Assembly: GCA_910577445.1 (NCBI GenBank)
Contig: CAJTMZ010000095.1
Coordinates: 1 to 15,931 of the forward strand
DNA from: an uncultured Lachnospiraceae bacterium
GTDB taxonomy: Bacteria; Bacillota; Clostridia; Lachnospirales; Lachnospiraceae
Direction: 5' to 3'
Length of the DNA stretch: 15,931 bases
Of the stretch, positions 13,447 to 15,931 are shown one piece after another. The notes under the pieces are model-generated. The model saw only the letters and a program-made list of their open reading frames with translations, did not search any database and was not told where the DNA came from. Numbering within the stretch: position 1 is the first letter of the stretch; each line of letters opens with the position of its first letter. The position numbers were made by a program, and so were the translations under genes.

Positions 13447-13547
13447 ATAAAAGTTATCTCCAAAACATATTCTTATAAAATAGTATATTTTGGTTCACGG
13501 ATTCTGTTACAGATTCCTTTAAGACAACAGCTTTTGACAGTCCTCCC

Positions 13548-14513
13548 CTATTCTGTCACCAGAACATAGCTCGCGCTTCCGTAAAATGTATTTGCCTCAG
13601 CGTCTCCTTTTTTCCATTCCAATGCAAACTCATAAACCTTTCCCGCTTCCAGGTCCAGAACCGTAGTATTGAAATAATACTTTGTAACCCTCTCCTCTTT
13701 CGCCTCCATGTTTCCTATATCGCCGGCATTCCACTGACGGACGACCATGTTATCCGGCGCAGCCGGCACGGAAAGCATATAGGGCACGCCGCTCATTCCA
13801 TTATATTCCGGCACTTTCACCTTTACCGTAAAATCCATAGCTGCCTCTTCTAAAGGCGCCACTCCACAGGCAACTACACCTGTTCCTTCCTCTCCGTTTT
13901 CCACATTCCAATTATAATTTCCAGGCGCCAGCTCTGCTTTGTCCATCTTACTTGACAGGGCGTCCTGAAGCGTAAGTACGGGAGCCTCCAAAAGGAGAAC
14001 ATCCTCATGCGCTTCTTCCTCATCCCCCGATAAAATAACTATCTTCTCCGCCCGGTATTTCGCAAGCCCCTGTTCATCCGTGCCGTCTGACCTCTGCATC
14101 ACAATTTGGATAGCCGTGCCTCCCTGTAAATCGGAGGACTCCGGCATTTCATCAGCACCGGTTACGGCAAACGCTCCCGGAAAATCGTCCGAATCCGAAC
14201 TGATTAAAAGCGTATCGCCGTGAATTTCCTTTACATGGGCCTCAATCCCTACAACATCAATTCCCGGCTCCACTGCACTGTTCTCGGCTTCCGGAACAAA
14301 ATCTTCCGCACTTTCTTCCTCGTTTTCCTCCGCATTCTCCCAATCCGTCGAATCATTCGTAACCGTCTCCGTGCCCTGCCCGCTGCTTATTTCCGCCGCC
14401 TCACCGGCTGCTCCGGAGGCTGCCTCTTCCTTCGCCGCCTTACCGGAACATGCGCATATTCCTGACACCATGCCTGTTAAAAGCCCGCAGATTAAAATCT
14501 TTTTCATCCTCAT
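13548..14513 (-). CDS. Putative lipoprotein of unknown function
   Basis: A 321-residue exported lipoprotein: MRMKK basic start, hydrophobic core, lipobox ICAC with lipidated Cys22. A linker rich in Ala, Glu, Gly and Ser (about 23-80, very acidic) follows. The middle part (about 85-165) contains VVGIEAHVKEIHGDTLLISSD and may be a small beta-barrel. The C-terminal part (about 195-321) ends in beta-strand-like sequence (KVYEFALEWKK, SASYVLV) suggestive of an immunoglobulin-like or adhesion-type fold. I do not recognise a named family. The start is the first ATG; GGGAGG and AAGG precede it. It is separated from neighbours by over 100 bases on both sides and is probably transcribed alone. Confidence 0.75.
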   Translation of the reverse strand: MRMKKILICGLLTGMVSGICACSGKAAKEEAASGAAGEAAEISSGQGTETVTNDSTDWENAEENEEESAEDFVPEAENSAVEPGIDVVGIEAHVKEIHGDTLLISSDSDDFPGAFAVTGADEMPESSDLQGGTAIQIVMQRSDGTDEQGLAKYRAEKIVILSGDEEEAHEDVLLLEAPVLTLQDALSSKMDKAELAPGNYNWNVENGEEGTGVVACGVAPLEEAAMDFTVKVKVPEYNGMSGVPYMLSVPAAPDNMVVRQWNAGDIGNMEAKEERVTKYYFNTTVLDLEAGKVYEFALEWKKGDAEANTFYGSASYVLVTE

Positions 14514-14597
14514 ATCAGCCTTAACCTCCCTTTTTGAAAGTACCGTCTTTAAGCGCTTTTCTCACTTAAATGGAAAGCCGCAAATCACCTGGCTTTT

Positions 14598-14642
14598 CCT
14601 GTAAGTTCCTATATATAAGATACGCTTATCCTACAGGTTTTT
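14598..14642. other. Nested hairpin in the lipoprotein upstream gap
   Basis: CCTGTA (14598-14603) pairs with TACAGG (14632-14637), with an inner ATAAG/CTTAT stem (14615-14619, 14625-14629), followed on the plus strand by five T residues. It looks like a plus-strand intrinsic terminator, but no plus-strand gene precedes it. It may instead be a regulatory structure in the 183-base gap between the small CxxC gene and the lipoprotein gene. Confidence 0.35.
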
Positions 14643-14696
14643 GAGGGAAAACAATTAAAATTTTCAGGTTCTGCCAGGGGCGTTTTGCGGTTCTCC

Positions 14697-14972
14697 CTAA
14701 TACTCCTTTGAAACTGTCTCAATGCCGTATGTTTCCATAAATTCTTTCAAATCCTTTTCACCTCTGATGAGCATGACTTCCTCGAATTTCCTTGTGTGAA
14801 TATCCTTGAAACCGGCCACCTGCTCTCCGCTGCAGATACTGCACTTTAAAACCGGCCGGGTATTTTCCTTATCATAGGTTTTTTCTTTTTTCTTTGAAAA
14901 TAACCTTCCTTCTATAAAAGAGAAGAAGAAATCAATTATGAAATCCAGTATTTCTGCCAGAAAGTCAATCAT
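14697..14972 (-). CDS. Small CxxC protein of unknown function
   Basis: A 91-residue protein. The start at 14972 is chosen because AAGGAGG lies 8 bases ahead; the open frame extends 15 codons further but without a ribosome site. The N-terminus (IDFLAEILDFIIDFFFSFIEG) is an amphipathic or membrane-associated helix, followed by a lysine-rich stretch (KKKEK). The C-terminal half has KCSICSGEQVAGF, a lone CxxC, then FEEVMLIRGEKDLKEFMETYGIE. Similar proteins in gut clostridia are sometimes labelled aspartate dehydrogenase, which the sequence does not support. It overlaps the end of the alkyltransferase gene by 8 bases, so it is co-translated with it. Function unknown. Confidence 0.72.
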   Translation of the reverse strand: MIDFLAEILDFIIDFFFSFIEGRLFSKKKEKTYDKENTRPVLKCSICSGEQVAGFKDIHTRKFEEVMLIRGEKDLKEFMETYGIETVSKEY

Positions 14973-15513
14973 CTGGTTTTCCTCCTTTGTCGGGGCAGGA
15001 TTCTCCCCTCGCTTCATTTTGAACCGCCTTTTCCAAAGCCAGAAGTTTTACCTTTTTGTCAATCCCTCCTGCATATCCGGTCAGGCTTCCGTTCGCCCCC
15101 ACCACCCTGTGGCACGGAACAATAATAGAAATCCTGTTATGCCCCACGGCCCCTCCCACAGCCTGGGCCGACATGTGGGGAAGCCCCTTCTGTTTTGCAA
15201 TTATTTCTGCTATTTCCCCATAGGTCATGGTTTTCCCGTATGGGATTTTTTGCAGAATCTCCCATACCGCAAGCTGAAATGATGAGCCCTTGATGTGAAG
15301 GGACGGCGTAAAATCCGGTTCCCGACCGGAAAAGTATATTGTAAGCCATCGCTTTGTCTCCTCAAAAATTGGAAGATTTTTTTCTTCATGCTCCGAATCC
15401 AGATGATTGGCATAATACTTCTGTCCATCAAACCACAGGCCTGTCAGCCCCTTCTGGTCAGCCGCAAGAAGAATGCCCCCTATCGGCGATTCATAATGAC
15501 TGGTGTATTGCAT
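14965..15513 (-). CDS. ogt: Methylated-DNA-protein-cysteine S-methyltransferase
   Basis: A 182-residue O6-alkylguanine-DNA alkyltransferase. It repairs O6-methylguanine by moving the alkyl group to its own cysteine. The active site IVPCHRVV places the acceptor at Cys134. FQLAVWEILQKIPYGKTMTYGEIA (described as the conserved block at 79-102) and AVGGAVGHN (118-126, the helix with the arginine-finger-equivalent region) are typical, as is TGYAGG after the active site. The N-terminal SPIGGILLAAD is the usual Ogt start. The C-terminal tail after KAVQN runs past the normal end and overlaps the next gene. The leader carries the shared hairpin/ribosome-site element. Confidence 0.95.
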   Translation of the reverse strand: MQYTSHYESPIGGILLAADQKGLTGLWFDGQKYYANHLDSEHEEKNLPIFEETKRWLTIYFSGREPDFTPSLHIKGSSFQLAVWEILQKIPYGKTMTYGEIAEIIAKQKGLPHMSAQAVGGAVGHNRISIIVPCHRVVGANGSLTGYAGGIDKKVKLLALEKAVQNEARGESCPDKGGKPDD

Positions 15514-15523
15514 TTTTCCCTCA

Positions 15524-15550
15524 TTTCTGCGCTGTTTTTAAACGCGCATG
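15524..15550 (-). repeat. Shared leader element, copy 2
   Basis: On the minus strand CATGCGCG-TTTAAAAACA-GCGC is followed by AGAAA, then TGAGGGAAAA and the ogt ATG. It matches the element at 12007-12031 over the hairpin and on through the ribosome site and start codon. The remaining part of the ogt-antitoxin gap (15551-15605) shows nothing else clear. Confidence 0.7.
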
Positions 15551-15605
15551 GAAGAAAATCAATTGCTTTTTATCACTTTTTAACCTTCATGCTCTGAATA
15601 TAAAA

Positions 15606-15634
15606 TTGAATTTTGCACATAATTCTGTTATAAT
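15606..15634 (+). promoter_or_regulatory. Sigma-A promoter of the antitoxin-toxin operon
   Basis: TTGAAT (15606-15611) and TATAAT (15629-15634) are 17 bases apart, about 31 bases ahead of the GTG start. The match and spacing are good. Confidence 0.78.
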
Positions 15635-15665
15635 AATATACAAAGCAGGAAAGGAGGCGTTAAAA

Positions 15666-15929
15666 GTGCCGCTAATCAGACCAATTACAGACTTACGGAA
15701 CACCAATGAAATTTCCGAAATCTGTCATGCAAAAAAAGAGCCTGTGTTCATTACCAAAAACGGATATGGTGATCTTGTTGTCATGAGCATGGAAACATAT
15801 GAGTCCATGCTGGAAACCGCCGAAACAGATGCTGCAATCCTAGAAGCAGAAACCGAATATGCCCGGGACGGAATACTCCATGATGCCAGAAGCGCATTTG
15901 ATTCTTTAAGGAGGAAACATTTTGGATAA
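15666..15929 (+). CDS. Phd/YefM-type antitoxin
   Basis: An 87-residue protein starting with GTG at 15666, set by AAAGGAGG 8 bases upstream; the frame stays open earlier but lies in the promoter. RPITDLRNTNEISEICHAKKEPVFITKNGYGDLVVMSMETYE (described as the block at about 5-46) is the Phd/YefM DNA-binding and dimerisation fold. The C-terminal part, rich in Glu, Ala and Asp, would wrap the toxin. It likely neutralises the toxin encoded next and represses the operon. The stop overlaps the toxin start. Confidence 0.9.
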   Translation: MPLIRPITDLRNTNEISEICHAKKEPVFITKNGYGDLVVMSMETYESMLETAETDAAILEAETEYARDGILHDARSAFDSLRRKHFG

Positions 15930-15931
15930 AT
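15922..15931 (+). CDS. Start of a probable RelE/ParE-type toxin (TTG start, cut by right edge)
   Basis: A TTG at 15922 opens Met-Asp-Lys before the window ends. AAGGAGG (15908-15914) lies 7 bases upstream inside the antitoxin's last codons, and the TTG overlaps the antitoxin's final codons and stop. Phd/YefM genes are almost always followed by a RelE/ParE or Doc toxin with this kind of overlap. Only three codons are visible, so the family is inferred from context. Confidence 0.55.

Noticed and set aside
14550..14562. Third copy of the shared leader element before the lipoprotein gene
   Set aside because: Only GCGCTTAAA is shared; the rest of the core and the ribosome-site context differ.
15354..15665. 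Long N-terminal extension of the antitoxin frame
   Set aside because: It covers the ogt 5' end and the antitoxin promoter; the GTG at 15666 has the proper ribosome site and begins the family homology.

Overview
The window looks like a low-to-mid GC anaerobic Firmicutes chromosome, most likely a gut Clostridia of the Lachnospiraceae type. This is inferred from strong AGGAGG ribosome sites, sigma-A style promoters, a LytTR/DUF3021 pair, a DUF5692 membrane protein, DUF3990 toxin-like genes and large iron-sulfur flavoproteins. The species cannot be named from the sequence. Nearly everything is on the minus strand; only the SUKH immunity gene near the left end and the antitoxin/toxin pair at the right end are on the plus strand.

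Region 1 (1-3400) is an accessory island of conflict and mobility genes, several of them broken. It holds the 5' part of a large serine recombinase that runs off the left edge, a short C-terminal remnant that looks like a polymorphic toxin tail, and an intact SUKH (SMI1/KNR4) immunity gene. A MarR/AbiEi-like regulator follows whose overlapping nucleotidyltransferase partner is cut to 46 codons, and then a two-gene DUF3990 (ADP-ribosyltransferase-like) module. The regulator gene has a striking TTAACTT inverted-repeat operator upstream.

Region 2 (3400-10020) is a five-gene minus-strand cluster behind a good promoter at 9989-10017. In transcription order it encodes a condensation-domain/acyltransferase-like protein, HypB, a 927-residue multi-cluster Fe-S flavoprotein with a GltD-like core, HypA, and a DUF5692 multi-pass membrane protein, ending in a clean intrinsic terminator at 3379-3400. 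The nickel chaperones HypA and HypB sit here with no hydrogenase or other obvious nickel enzyme. Two imperfect copies of a roughly 100-bp hairpin repeat separate hypA from the DUF5692 gene. This cluster is the best candidate for an undescribed system.

Region 3 (10020-15520) holds ordinary chromosomal genes. There is an alpha/beta hydrolase - LytTR regulator - DUF3021 membrane protein operon, a PAP2 phosphatase with a terminator, a ferritin-like protein, a lipoprotein, and an operon of an O6-alkylguanine-DNA alkyltransferase with a small CxxC protein. The hydrolase and alkyltransferase operons share a near-identical leader element (hairpin plus ribosome site).

Region 4 (15600-15931) is a plus-strand Phd/YefM-type antitoxin with a clear promoter and a GTG start. 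It is followed by the first codons of an overlapping toxin gene with a TTG start that leaves the window.
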